Positions 48,523 through 57,328 of a stretch of DNA of 64,000 bases are shown in pieces. Position 1 is the first letter of the stretch, and every line of letters starts with the position of its first letter. The notes beneath the pieces were generated by a model. The model was not told the DNA's origin and made no database searches. It saw only the letters and a program-made list of their open reading frames with translations. A program made the position numbers and the translations under genes. Source of the stretch: Spongisporangium articulatum (lineage in GTDB: Bacteria; Actinomycetota; Actinomycetes; Actinomycetales; Kineosporiaceae); the NCBI RefSeq assembly GCF_044465595.1, contig NZ_JBITLV010000003.1, forward strand, positions 62,001 through 126,000, given 5' to 3'.

Positions 48523-49378
48523 ATTTTCTCGCAGGAGGTGTCCTTCTGTCGTCCGCCTCGTCGTCGGAGCCCCCGCCTCCCCACGTCCTGCGCGACTACG
48601 CGCTGCTCGCTGATGGTCGGCGCGGCGCCCTCGTGGGCCCGCGTGGTGACATCGGGTGGCTGTGCCACCCGGGCTGGTCGGACGACGGGGTCCTCACCTC
48701 CCTGCTCGGGGGCGGGTCGTTCTTCCAGATCCATCCCGAGGAACGTTCGGTGTGGGGCGGGTACTACGAGCCGGGATCCTTGGTCTGGCACGGGCGCTGG
48801 GTCTCGGTGCGCGGCGTGACCGAGTCGCAGGACGCCCTGGCCCTGCCCGGCCACCCCGACGTGACCGTGCTGATGCGCCGGGTACTCTCGCGTGCGGGCC
48901 GCAACCACGTCCGGGTACGGCTCGACCTGCGCGCCGATCCGGGTGAGGCACCCCTGGAGGACCTGCGCCGGCACCGCGACGTGTGGACCGCCCGGCGCGG
49001 CCCCCTCCGGTTCCGCCTGGACGGCGCCGCAGACGCGCGGGTGCACCGCGCGGACGGCGGGGAGTTCCTGGAGCTCGACCTCGACCTGCCCGAGGCCCAC
49101 CGGGACGTGACCGCTCGGTACGGGTGGCCGTGCGGGTGCACCCCGAGCAACGGCGCATCGTCTGGACGGCGCTCACCGGCCCGAGCTACACCGGTTCGGT
49201 ACACCTCGAACCGCTCGACAGCGGCTGGACGCGGGCCACGGTCGAGCTGTCCTGCTGGCCTGACGGGTTCACGTCCGGGGTCGCCGAACTGCTCCTGCCG
49301 GGTGCCTCCCGCGCCGGGATCGACGAGGCCGGCCTCAGCGACCTGCTGGGCGGCGACGCGCGGGTGGCCCATCCGTGA
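48507..49378 (+). pseudogene. GH15 N-terminal part fused by deletion to an SRPBCC C-terminal half
   Basis: From ATG 48507, about 200 codons match the N-terminal domain of GH15 glucoamylase/trehalase-like proteins (VLRDYALLADGRRGALVGPR, GDIGWLCHPGW, FFQIHPEE). Around 49107-49118 the homology jumps to another frame (VRVAVRVHPEQRRIVWTALT, TVELSCWPDGFTSGV), the C-terminal half of an SRPBCC-type protein that ends at 49378. The (alpha/alpha)6 catalytic barrel and the SRPBCC start are both missing: a deletion has joined two genes out of frame. The promoter and start remain intact. Confidence 0.7.
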
Positions 49379-49866
49379 GCAGGCCCGGCCCCCTGCTGCG
49401 CCGGCTCCTCGCGCTGCCGACCGCGCTCTACCACCACGGTTGGGGCTTCCTGCTCGGTGAGCGGTTCCTCGAGCTGGAGCACGTCGGACGGCGGACCGGT
49501 CGCACCCATCACACGGTGCTGGAGGTGGTGGCGCACGTGCCCGGGACCGGCGAGGTCGCGGTGCTGGCCGGTTTCGGGGCCACGTCCGACTGGTTGCTCA
49601 ACCTGCGTTCCGGCGGCCCGGCGCGGGTCCATCTGGGCCGGCGCGACTTCGCGGCCCGCTGCCGGTCCGTGCCGGCCGAGGAGGCTGAATCCCTTCTGGG
49701 CGGGTACGAGCGTCGCAACCGGCTCGCGGGTCCGGTGGTCCGGCGGGTCCTGTCGGCCCTCGTCGGCTGGCCGTACGACGGGACCCCGGCGGCCCGACGG
49801 CGGCTGGTCGAGCAGCTTCCGATGGTGGCCCTCGCCCCGCAGTCCCCGGAAGAAGGCAGGCGATGA
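49375..49866 (+). CDS. Deazaflavin (F420)-dependent nitroreductase-like protein
   Basis: A 163-residue Ddn/FDOR-type split barrel: RFLELEHVGRRTGRTHHTVL contains the R-x-T/S-G-R-x motif for F420 or substrate binding, then VAVLAGFGATSDWLLNLRS and a tail. GTG 49375 overlaps the end of the SRPBCC remnant (GTGA). F420 enzymes reduce many unsaturated substrates; here the substrate is unknown. It is one of the few intact genes of the decayed stretch, and its stop overlaps the next gene. Confidence 0.85.
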   Translation: MSRPGPLLRRLLALPTALYHHGWGFLLGERFLELEHVGRRTGRTHHTVLEVVAHVPGTGEVAVLAGFGATSDWLLNLRSGGPARVHLGRRDFAARCRSVPAEEAESLLGGYERRNRLAGPVVRRVLSALVGWPYDGTPAARRRLVEQLPMVALAPQSPEEGRR

Positions 49867-50152
49867 TGCACACCCAGCCACTGGCCTGGCTCGAGGTCCT
49901 GGCCTGGATCGGTCTCGGGTCGGCCTTCGTGTCCGCCGGACTGATCACGGCCGACATCGCGCGGGGCGCCCGGCAGAAGCTGTGGATCATGAACCCGGTC
50001 TACCCGGTCACGGCCCTCTACTGGGGGCCGGTGGCCCCGCCAAGACCACGGCCAGCTACTGGTTCCTGATGCAGGTGGCGATGGTGATCGGCTTCTTCAC
50101 GGCCCTGCCGGCGAATGCGCTGTTGATCCGGTCGGGCTTGAAGGAACGGATG
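49863..50152 (+). pseudogene. DUF4396 membrane protein with internal deletion
   Basis: ATG 49863 (ATGA overlap) opens LAWLEVLAWIGLGSAFVSAG, LITADIARGARQKLWIMNPV and YPVTALYWGPVA, the start of the DUF4396 family. Near 50035 the frame shifts and the sequence resumes as AKTTASYWFLMQVAMVIGFF and TALPANALLIRSGLKERM, which is the family's C-terminus. About 100 central residues that intact members have are missing. The end runs into the ClC gene on the other strand, implying a deletion at both edges. Confidence 0.7.
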
Positions 50153-51935
50153 GAGGGCGACCCGTCGCGGCGGGAGCCCGCAGCCGCACGTCGCGCACCG
50201 CCGCCAGGACGGTGCGGTGCGTCAGCCAACCGACCACCGTCGTGCCGTCCGCGGCGAGCACGGGGACGGGACCGGGCCACCGGTCGAGCGCCTCCAGGGC
50301 CGCGTCCAGGTCGTCGTCCTGGCGGAGGGTCGGTGGGTGATCGAGGAGGTGGTCCACGGCCGCGGCGTCGTGCCGCCCGTCGGCCAGCACCTCGGTCAGC
50401 CGGCGCGCCTCGACCACGCCCAGGTAGGCGCCGTGCGGATCGGTGACCGGCAGTTGGGCGTGCCCCGTCGCGGTCAGGAGCCGGGCGGCCTCGAGGGCGG
50501 TGGCGTCCGCATCGACCGATCCGGGCCGCTGCTCCAGCAGGCCCGCCACCGGGACGCCGAGCGGCGTCGCCGCATCCAGATCCACGCCGCGACGGCGCAG
50601 CTTCAAGGTGTAGATGGTGTCCCGCATCAACAGACGACTGATGCCGGTGGCCACCACGATGGCGGCCATCAGCGGCAGGATGATCGAGTACTCGCCGGTG
50701 AGTTCGAACATGATGATCACGGCGGTGATCGGGGCCCGTCCCGCGCCGGCGAACACCGCTCCCATGGCCACCAGGCCGTAGGCCCCGGGTGAGCCGGCCG
50801 TCGCCGGGAACAACCACTCGAGGGCTTGGCCGTACGCCGAACCGAGCATGGCCCCGACGAACAGACTGGGCGCGAAAACGCCTCCCGAGCCACCGATCCC
50901 GATGGTGAGGCCGGTTCCCACCACCTTGGCCACGAGGAGCAGGAGCAGGTAGGCGACCGTGTAGTCCCCCGCGATCCCCCGCCCCAGGACGGGGTAGCCG
51001 ACGCCGTACATCTGCGGCACGGCCAGCAGCAACGCCCCCAGCAGGAGGCCCCCGACCGCGGGGCGCAGCCACTCCGGGCCCCGCCAGACCCGGTCGCAGG
51101 CGTCCTCGATCAGGTACAGCACCCGGGTGAAGGCGACCCCGACGGCCCCGGCCACGACCCCCAGCAGGACGAACCAGCCGTACTGCGAGGGGTGGTCGAC
51201 GCGGAAGGCCGCGAGGTGCAGGAACGGCTCGTCGCCGAGGGCCGCGCGGCCGATCACGCTGGCGGTCACCGACGACAGGACGACCATGCCGAACGCGCGG
51301 CCCGCGAAATCGCGCAGGATCAGTTCCATCGCGAAGAACACGCCCGCGAGCGGGGCGTTGAACGTCGCCGCGATGCCGCCGGCCGCGCCGCATGCGACCA
51401 GCACCCGCAACCGCTCCTCCTCCAGCCGGGCCAGCCCCCCGACGGTCGACCCGAGCGCCGACCCGATCTGGACGATGGGCCCCTCCCGGCCGACCGATCC
51501 TCCCCCGCCGATGCACAACGCCGAGGCCAGGGCCTTGACGGCGGCCACCCGGGGGGCGATGCGCCCTCCCCGACGGGCCACCGCGTACATCACCTCCGGG
51601 ACGCCGTGCCCACGCGCCTCCCGGGCGAACCGGTAGACCAGCGGTCCGTAGAGGAGCCCGCTGATCACCGGTGCGAGCAGCAGGAACCACGGGCCCAGCC
51701 ACGGCACGTGAGGGTTCGCCGCCCGACCGACCGCCGAGTAGTCGTCGTACCCCGAGAAGATCTTCGTCACGGCGAGGATCAGCCAGCGGAAGGCCACCGC
51801 CCCGAGGCCGGCGCCCGCGCCGACGACGAGGGCCAGCATGAGCAGACCCGACTCCGACCCACGCAGCGCCTCACCCCACCCGCGGAGGGGGCGAGGCGGG
51901 ATCGAGCGGCGGACGAGAAGGGGGAGCGACGTCAT
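50097..51935 (-). CDS. ClC-type chloride channel/transporter with CBS domains
   Basis: A 612-residue ClC protein. Selectivity motifs are intact: GGGGSVGREGPIVQIGSALG with the gating Glu, and GIGGSGGVFAPSLFVGAML. Two CBS domains follow (about 455-580), then a tail rich in Pro/Ser reading antisense through the DUF4396 remnant. The start is ATG 51935; CATAAT lies nine bases upstream and there is no RBS, so it is probably leaderless, with an operator palindrome over it. ClC proteins move Cl or exchange Cl/H; role here may be acid or osmotic stress. Confidence 0.9.
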   Translation of the reverse strand: MTSLPLLVRRSIPPRPLRGWGEALRGSESGLLMLALVVGAGAGLGAVAFRWLILAVTKIFSGYDDYSAVGRAANPHVPWLGPWFLLLAPVISGLLYGPLVYRFAREARGHGVPEVMYAVARRGGRIAPRVAAVKALASALCIGGGGSVGREGPIVQIGSALGSTVGGLARLEEERLRVLVACGAAGGIAATFNAPLAGVFFAMELILRDFAGRAFGMVVLSSVTASVIGRAALGDEPFLHLAAFRVDHPSQYGWFVLLGVVAGAVGVAFTRVLYLIEDACDRVWRGPEWLRPAVGGLLLGALLLAVPQMYGVGYPVLGRGIAGDYTVAYLLLLLVAKVVGTGLTIGIGGSGGVFAPSLFVGAMLGSAYGQALEWLFPATAGSPGAYGLVAMGAVFAGAGRAPITAVIIMFELTGEYSIILPLMAAIVVATGISRLLMRDTIYTLKLRRRGVDLDAATPLGVPVAGLLEQRPGSVDADATALEAARLLTATGHAQLPVTDPHGAYLGVVEARRLTEVLADGRHDAAAVDHLLDHPPTLRQDDDLDAALEALDRWPGPVPVLAADGTTVVGWLTHRTVLAAVRDVRLRAPAATGRPPSVPSSPTGSTAHSPAGP

Positions 51936-51950
51936 AATCCATGCATTATG
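51933..51950. promoter_or_regulatory. Operator-like palindrome over the ClC start
   Basis: CATAATCCATGCATTATG: perfect arms CATAAT/ATTATG around CCATGC. It covers the -10 and ATG of the ClC gene and is one of two sites with this architecture (other at 42390). Confidence 0.6.
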
Positions 51951-52037
51951 CAATATTTGCCTTCAATCAATGATCACCCCTGGCGTCGCGAGCGGCCACC
52001 AGCACGCGACGGCGTACCGCCTGAGAGCAGATGCCCT

Positions 52038-54146
52038 GTGCCGACGGCTGCCGAGCCCACCCCGTCCAGCGCCTCCCCGCGGGCGCCCTCCGCGTCGCCC
52101 CCGCCCGCGGAGCCGGGGGCCGCTCGGCCCTGGGCCCGCGCCGGGCTCGTCACCGCGCCGGTGCTGGCCGCACTCGCCACCCTCGCCGGCCTCGGGCTGA
52201 CCGGGGAGCTGGCCGGGCAGCAGCTCCTCGACCCGGGGCCGGTGGTCCGCTACGGGTTGCCCGTCGTGCGCGCGGTGCACGACCTGTGCGCGGCCGGCAC
52301 GATCGGGCTGCTGGTCGTGGCCGTGACGATGCTGCCGGACGACGGGCAGGACCGGTTCGCGCTGCGGGGACTGCGGGGGCGGGTCGTGCGGTGGGGCGGT
52401 CTGGCGGCCTGCGCCTGGGGCGCCTCGATCGTGGCGATGGAGGTGCTCACCTGCAGCGACATCACGGGCATCCCGCTGGATCAGCCGGGTTTCGGCCGGC
52501 AGTTGGTGTTCTTCGCCGGGCAGATCGAACTGGGCCAGATCTACCTGGTGACCCTGGCCGTCGTCCTGCTCTGTGCCTACCTCGCGCTGTTCGCGGGCCG
52601 GCTGACGACGGCCGCCTGGGCCACAGTGGCCTCGCTCGCCGCCCTGGCGCCGCTCGCGCTGGGCGGGCACGCCTCGGGATCGAACGACCACATGAACGCG
52701 GTGAACAGCCTGGCGGCCCACCTGGTCGGCGTCACGGTGTGGGTCGGTGGCGCAGCGGCGCTCCTGATGCTCGTCCTCCCTGGGATGACCGGCTCCGTGG
52801 GCCCGCTGCGCCTGGACCGGATCGCCGCCCGGTTCTCCGTCGTGGCCGCCTGGTGCTTCGCGGCGGTGGCCCTCTCCGGCCTCGACAGCGCTTGGCTGCG
52901 GGTCGGCGGGCTCCGGGGACTCGACACGCGCTACGGCGTCCTGGTGCTGACCAAGACCGGCGCCTTGTTCGCCCTGGGGCTCGCCGGGTGGATGCACCGG
53001 CGGGTCACGCTGCCGAGGTTGCAGCGCGACCCGGGGGCCGTGAGACCGTTCGTACGACTCCTGGCCGCGGAGCTCGCGGTCATGGGTCTGGCGACGGGGG
53101 CGGCCGTGGCCCTGTCGCGCAGCGCCCCGCCCGTCCCGCAGAGCGTGGCCGCCGGCCCGCACGCCGCCTACCGCGCCCTCGTCGGCTTCGCCCCACCGCC
53201 CCCGATGTCAGCGACCACGGTGTTCACCGAGTGGTACGTCGACTGGCTGCTGCTGGCGATCAGCGCGGCACTGGCCGGTGTCTACCTCACCTGGGCCGCC
53301 CGCCTGCGCCGACGCGGCGACGCCTGGCCCTGGTGGCGCACGACGGCCTGGGCGGTCGGCTGCCTGCTGCTGGCCTGGCTCACCAGTGGCGGACCCACCG
53401 TGTACGGGATGACCTCGTTCAGCGGCCACATGCTGATGCACATGATGCTGATGCTCGGCGTCCCGCCCCTGCTCGTCGTCGGGGCTCCGGTCACCCTGGC
53501 CCTGCGCGCCGTCCCGGCCCGGGCGGACTCCAGCGCCGGGCCCCGTGAGTGGCTGCTGACCGTCGTCCACTCGCGGCTCAACCAGCTGCTCAGCCATCCG
53601 GCCGTGGCCGGCCTGCTGTTCAGCGGCAGCCTGGTGGTCTTCTACAGCACACGGCTGTTCCCACTGGCGATGGCCACCCACACGGGCCACATGCTGATGA
53701 CGGCGCACTTCCTCGTCGTCGGCTACCTCTTCGCCTGGTCGCTGATCGGCACCGACCCGGGGGCGCAGCGCAGCGGATACCCGCTGAAGCTGCTCGTCCT
53801 GATCATGACCATGGCCGTGCACGCCTTCTTCAGTGTCGTCCTGATGAGCAGCAGCACGGTGCTGGCCGCGGGCTGGTGGCGCGAACTCGGGATCACCGAC
53901 ACCGCCGCCCTGCTGCACGACCAGCACACGGGCGCAGCCATCGCGTGGGCCACGGGGGACATCCCTACCCCGCTGCTGGCCCTGGCCGTGGCGGTGCTGT
54001 GGGCGAGGGAGTCCGAACGGGAGGCCCGCCGCTTCGACCGCCAGGCCGACCGGGACGGCGACGCCGCCCTCAAGGACTACAACGCGCGGCTCGCCGCGCT
54101 GGCGGCCCGCGCCGGTGGCCGACCTGGTGAGCGACGGGAGGCGTGA
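52038..54146 (+). CDS. CopD-CtaG fusion membrane protein
   Basis: A 702-residue protein with about 14 helices. The N-half is a copper-resistance CopD-like domain (LGGHASGSNDHMNAVNSLAA, with His and Asn ligands); the C-half is a CtaG_Caa3-like domain rich in His/Met motifs (FSGHMLMHMMLMLG, THTGHMLMTAHFLVVG, LLHDQHTGAAIAW). Both families handle copper; this fused form is common in Actinomycetota and supports cytochrome oxidase assembly or copper uptake. Start GTG 52038 is uncertain; the frame is open upstream. It is divergent from the ClC gene across the 51933 palindrome. Confidence 0.85.
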   Translation: MPTAAEPTPSSASPRAPSASPPPAEPGAARPWARAGLVTAPVLAALATLAGLGLTGELAGQQLLDPGPVVRYGLPVVRAVHDLCAAGTIGLLVVAVTMLPDDGQDRFALRGLRGRVVRWGGLAACAWGASIVAMEVLTCSDITGIPLDQPGFGRQLVFFAGQIELGQIYLVTLAVVLLCAYLALFAGRLTTAAWATVASLAALAPLALGGHASGSNDHMNAVNSLAAHLVGVTVWVGGAAALLMLVLPGMTGSVGPLRLDRIAARFSVVAAWCFAAVALSGLDSAWLRVGGLRGLDTRYGVLVLTKTGALFALGLAGWMHRRVTLPRLQRDPGAVRPFVRLLAAELAVMGLATGAAVALSRSAPPVPQSVAAGPHAAYRALVGFAPPPPMSATTVFTEWYVDWLLLAISAALAGVYLTWAARLRRRGDAWPWWRTTAWAVGCLLLAWLTSGGPTVYGMTSFSGHMLMHMMLMLGVPPLLVVGAPVTLALRAVPARADSSAGPREWLLTVVHSRLNQLLSHPAVAGLLFSGSLVVFYSTRLFPLAMATHTGHMLMTAHFLVVGYLFAWSLIGTDPGAQRSGYPLKLLVLIMTMAVHAFFSVVLMSSSTVLAAGWWRELGITDTAALLHDQHTGAAIAWATGDIPTPLLALAVAVLWARESEREARRFDRQADRDGDAALKDYNARLAALAARAGGRPGERREA

Positions 54147-54188
54147 CCGTCCAGCGCTCTGCGCACCCATTACACAATGTGTTCTGAG

Positions 54189-54272
54189 TGTCCGAGGGGG
54201 GACTTGAACCCCCATGCCCTTTCGGGCACTAGCACCTCAAGCTAGCGCGTCTGCCAATTCCGCCACCCGGAC
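54189..54272 (-). tRNA. tRNA-Leu (anticodon GAG)
   Basis: The minus strand folds as a class II tRNA: acceptor GTCCGGG pairs with CTCGGAC (one G-T), anticodon loop CTTGAGG with GAG, long variable arm (GTGCCCGAAAGGGCAT), T-loop GTTCAAGTC and discriminator A at 54189. CCA is not encoded. No integrase or direct repeat of its 3' end was seen nearby. Confidence 0.95.
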
Positions 54273-54377
54273 GTGGGCGACCCCGGCGGGGAGCCGGAGA
54301 GCGGAGTCGAGGTTAGCACGCAGGGGCGTGTGCTCCGGACCGCCGCTCCCCTCCCCGGCGGCGGCCCGGAGAGCCCG

Positions 54378-54794
54378 TCACGCCGCCACGGGCCCGTCGC
54401 CCCCGGACCGGGCGGGACCCCCGCTCGCACCCGCCGCGCGCACCCCGTCGCCGGCTGCCGCCTCGCGGGACCGGGCCCGTTCGATCACGCCGTCGAGGGC
54501 GGGGGCCACGCGCGTCGCGGTGCGCCGCTCGTCCCGGTTCAGCGGGGTGCCGTCGTGCACGGCCACCAGCAGCCGGGCCACCTCGGCGAGCCGCACGTTG
54601 CAGTAGTTGGACAGTTCGCGCAGCATCCGCCAGCCGTCGGCGGTCGACCGGGAGAAGCCCGCGGCCAGCAGGCCGAGGACGATGCCGATCTCGGAGCGGG
54701 TCTCCATCGCCCGTTTCAGCTGGTCGACCTCGGTCTGCAGGGCCAGCACCCGCTTGAGCAGGTCGCGGGTGACCTGCGCGTCGTCATCGCGCAT
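54378..54794 (-). CDS. ANTAR-domain protein
   Basis: A 138-residue protein. A short coiled helix (VTRDLLKRVLALQTEVDQL) precedes an ANTAR RNA-binding domain (TRSEIGIVLGLLAAGFSRST then LRELSNYCNVRLAEVARLLV). ANTAR proteins antiterminate transcripts by holding two hexaloop hairpins; they usually carry a GAF or receiver domain, absent here. The C-terminus is Arg/Ala/Gly-rich and disordered. ATG 54794 has GAGGAGG upstream. Targets unknown. Confidence 0.85.
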   Translation of the reverse strand: MRDDDAQVTRDLLKRVLALQTEVDQLKRAMETRSEIGIVLGLLAAGFSRSTADGWRMLRELSNYCNVRLAEVARLLVAVHDGTPLNRDERRTATRVAPALDGVIERARSREAAAGDGVRAAGASGGPARSGGDGPVAA

Positions 54795-54856
54795 CTCGAC
54801 CTCCTCGGCTTCGGGTCCGCGGCTGATGCTCCGATCACTACCCGCCCGGGCGAGGA

Positions 54857-55177
54857 TCAGTCGCGGCGGGTCAGCCCGGAGCTCGGCACCTGCACGATGC
54901 GCACGGGCAGCGCACGCAGGAGCACGAGGACCGAGGCCGGGACGTCGTCCGCGAGGACCACCGCCCCCACCTGCCGCTCCTGCAGCCGGTCGAGCAGGGC
55001 CCGGACGGCCAGTTCGTCCTGCAGCGGCGAACCGCCCACCCCGACCACCGCCTCCAGGGCCATCCCCCGCTGCGCCGCGAAGCCGCCCATCGCGACGGAC
55101 AGAGCGCTGCGGGCCATGGGGAGCATGTTCGGATGGATCCTCACCAGCCCGATGGCCAGGGTCGGTCGTCCAGTCAT
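54857..55177 (-). CDS. Hypothetical protein with resolvase-like N-terminal fold
   Basis: A 106-residue protein: LAIGLVRIHPNMLPMARSAL, then FAAQRGMALEAVVGVGG, then LLDRLQERQVGAVVLADDVP. The pattern (GYVRV..., helix, AAxxGxxL, helix, VV-x-x) recalls the catalytic domain of serine recombinases, but the nucleophilic Ser of that family is not recognisable, and no DNA-binding domain follows. Function unknown; the family of short actinobacterial look-alikes has no known activity. ATG 55177 follows GGAGG by four bases. Confidence 0.6.
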   Translation of the reverse strand: MTGRPTLAIGLVRIHPNMLPMARSALSVAMGGFAAQRGMALEAVVGVGGSPLQDELAVRALLDRLQERQVGAVVLADDVPASVLVLLRALPVRIVQVPSSGLTRRD

Positions 55178-55191
55178 GTCGCCTCCTGCGA

Positions 55192-55950
55192 TCAGACCGG
55201 TACTACCCGGGCCGGCCGGTCCCATTCCCTGCCCGCCACCGCCCCCGCGCCCAGCACCAGACCGACGCCCACGAACGCGACGCCGACGACGGCGTCCAGC
55301 CAGTAGTGGTTGGCGGTGACCACGACGACGGCCAGGGTCACCAGCGGATGCAGCAGCCACAGCGGGCGCCACCGGCCGCGGGTGGCCGCGATCATCACGA
55401 CGGCGAGCAGGAACGCCCAGCCGACGTGCAGGCTGGGCATGGCGGCGTACTGGTTCGACAGGCTGGACAGCACCGGCGCCTGGTAGACCGACGAACCGGA
55501 CTGCACGCCGGTGTCCACCATGTGCAGGCTCGGCATCAGCCGCGGCGGTGTGACGGGGAACGCGATGTGCACGAGCAGGCCGAGCCCGGTCCCGATCAGG
55601 AGTGCGTACTTGGCCCACTCGTAGGCGGCCGGGCGGTGCCGGTACAGCCACACGAGAACGCCTGCGGTGAGCGGGAAGTGGACGAACTCGTAGTAGTGGT
55701 CGGCGAACCACAGGAGCGCCGGGTGCGGGAGCACGAGGTCCTGCGCCCACGCCTCGGTGGGCAGGTGCAGCCACCGTTCGACGGCCAGGACGTGCCGGGC
55801 GTCGCCGTCGGCCCGCGGGCGCCCGGAGACGGCGAGCACGCGACCGAGGTTGTACAGCCCGAAGGCACCGAGCACGAGCAGTGCCTCGACGAACCCGCGC
55901 CGCACGTGCCGCCGGGCGGGCCATCCGGTCAGGGTCAGATTCGGATGCAC
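55192..55950 (-). CDS. PAP2/AUR1-like membrane phosphatase
   Basis: A 252-residue membrane protein with six helices. The active-site motifs of the AUR1-type PAP2 superfamily are clear: MPSLHVGWAFLLA and NHYWLDAVVG (His and Asp catalytic), plus YYEFVHFPLTAGVLVW. AUR1-like members are inositol-phosphotransferases or phosphatidate phosphatases. GTG 55950 lies six bases after TATAAC, so it is probably leaderless; GGAGG is right against the start and too close to help. Confidence 0.85.
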   Translation of the reverse strand: MHPNLTLTGWPARRHVRRGFVEALLVLGAFGLYNLGRVLAVSGRPRADGDARHVLAVERWLHLPTEAWAQDLVLPHPALLWFADHYYEFVHFPLTAGVLVWLYRHRPAAYEWAKYALLIGTGLGLLVHIAFPVTPPRLMPSLHMVDTGVQSGSSVYQAPVLSSLSNQYAAMPSLHVGWAFLLAVVMIAATRGRWRPLWLLHPLVTLAVVVVTANHYWLDAVVGVAFVGVGLVLGAGAVAGREWDRPARVVPV

Positions 55951-55956
55951 CCTCCG

Positions 55957-55962
55957 GTTATA
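55957..55962 (-). promoter_or_regulatory. -10 element for the leaderless PAP2 transcript
   Basis: TATAAC (55962-55957 on the minus strand) ends six bases before GTG 55950, giving transcription at or beside the start codon. Confidence 0.55.
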
Positions 55963-56044
55963 ACCCAGCTAAAGGGAAAAGTCTCTCCGTTTTCGGCGCC
56001 CGATCGGGTGAAGGACGAAACGCACAGGTGGGATGCTCGGGCCC

Positions 56045-57328
56045 ATGCCGACCACGGACACCGTCCGCGACCTCACCGACTCGGAGCAGAACGGCGCGGT
56101 CCTCGGCCTCGCCACCCGCCTGCTCGCCGGGGAACCGGTGGACGACGGGCGCGGGCCGGCCGTCGCCGCCGAGGCCGCCGCCGTGGCCGCCTCCCGCACG
56201 CGACTGGCGGCCGCCTCGGAGCGCGGCGCGGTGCACCTGAGCGTGGTGTGGGCGATGTACGGCGAGACGGGTCGCATCGTGCCGCGCGAGCAGCACGAGC
56301 ACGGTGAGGACTTCGTCCGTGAGAAGGTCCGGCAGCTCGACTGGCTGACCGCGGGCCTGCCGGTCACGTGGAGCATCGTTGCGGTCGACGACGGCTGCCC
56401 CGACGTGCCGTCGAGCTCCGAGGTGATGCAGGAGATCGTCGCGGCCGAGGGGTACCCGCCGGCCGGGCACCGCGGCGTGACGGTGCTCCGCCTGGCCGAC
56501 GTCCTGGCCGACATCGCGAGCGGCGGCCGGGGCATCGGGCGAGCGTTCGACGTCCTGACCTCCCCCGCCCAGTCCCGCAAAGGTGGCTCGATCCTCGCGG
56601 GCCTGGCGCACGCCGTCCGGGCCGAGACCCCGCCCGAGGCGCGGCACGTCGTCGCCTACACCGACGCCGACCTGTCCTCGAACCTGGCGATGTCGGGCAC
56701 GTTGGCCGGGCCCATCCTCGAGACCGACGGCGTGGCCGCGACTCTCGGGCAGCGCTACGGGATGCCCGGTGCGGTGCTGGTCCGCGCCGACGGGATCTCC
56801 ACGGAACCCCGCAGCACGGGCGGGAAACCGGACAAGGTGATCATCCTGTTCCGGCACTTCGTGCGGGCCCTGCTGATCCCGGACCTGGCCCACGTGCTCG
56901 ACACGCAGGCCGGGTTCAAGGCCTTCGACGCGGCGGCGCTGGCGCCCGTGCTCGCCGAGATGTCCAGCTTCGACGCGACGTTCGACGTCGAGCTGCTCAT
57001 CCACCTCACCCAGCGCTACGGCGCTCAGGCCCTGGCCGTCGAGCCGATCGTCTTCACCGAGGACTTCGCCGCGACCAACTTCCCGTCCGTCGACCCCGGC
57101 GCCGGACACCTGGCGATGGTCCACCAGATCGTCGGCCTGTACGACCGTTTCGTGGCCCCCGTCGCCCCGGCCGTGGGAGCGGCGGCCGACCTGCTCGAGT
57201 TGCTGCGGGGCCTCGACCTGCCCGGCTACGTCCGGCTGATCGAGGGCCTGCGCACCGAGGACGAGAGCGACTCCAGCCTGTTCGACCGGCGCTGGTCGGT
57301 CCCCCACCTGAGGGAGTTGTCGTCGTGA
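56045..57328 (+). CDS. Glycosyltransferase-like protein
   Basis: A 427-residue protein with a GT2-like core: VTWSIVAVDDGCPDVPSS (Asp-rich nucleotide site), VAYTDADLSSNLAMSGTLAG with DADLSS, and a GIGRAF...KGGSILAGLAHAV segment. The sugar donor is unknown. ATG 56045 and ATG 56033 are both possible; neither has a convincing RBS. The stop overlaps the SIMPL gene (GTGA). Confidence 0.8.
   Translation: MPTTDTVRDLTDSEQNGAVLGLATRLLAGEPVDDGRGPAVAAEAAAVAASRTRLAAASERGAVHLSVVWAMYGETGRIVPREQHEHGEDFVREKVRQLDWLTAGLPVTWSIVAVDDGCPDVPSSSEVMQEIVAAEGYPPAGHRGVTVLRLADVLADIASGGRGIGRAFDVLTSPAQSRKGGSILAGLAHAVRAETPPEARHVVAYTDADLSSNLAMSGTLAGPILETDGVAATLGQRYGMPGAVLVRADGISTEPRSTGGKPDKVIILFRHFVRALLIPDLAHVLDTQAGFKAFDAAALAPVLAEMSSFDATFDVELLIHLTQRYGAQALAVEPIVFTEDFAATNFPSVDPGAGHLAMVHQIVGLYDRFVAPVAPAVGAAADLLELLRGLDLPGYVRLIEGLRTEDESDSSLFDRRWSVPHLRELSS

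Noticed and set aside
50826..52037. Upstream extension of the CopD-CtaG frame
   Set aside because: It runs antisense through the ClC gene and shows no domain; the family starts near 52038.
54189..54272. tRNA-Leu as integration site of a mobile element
   Set aside because: No integrase, no direct repeat of the tRNA end and no phage or conjugation genes within reach.
54857..55177. Serine recombinase of a mobile element
   Set aside because: The catalytic Ser is not recognisable, no DNA-binding domain is present, and no element ends are seen.
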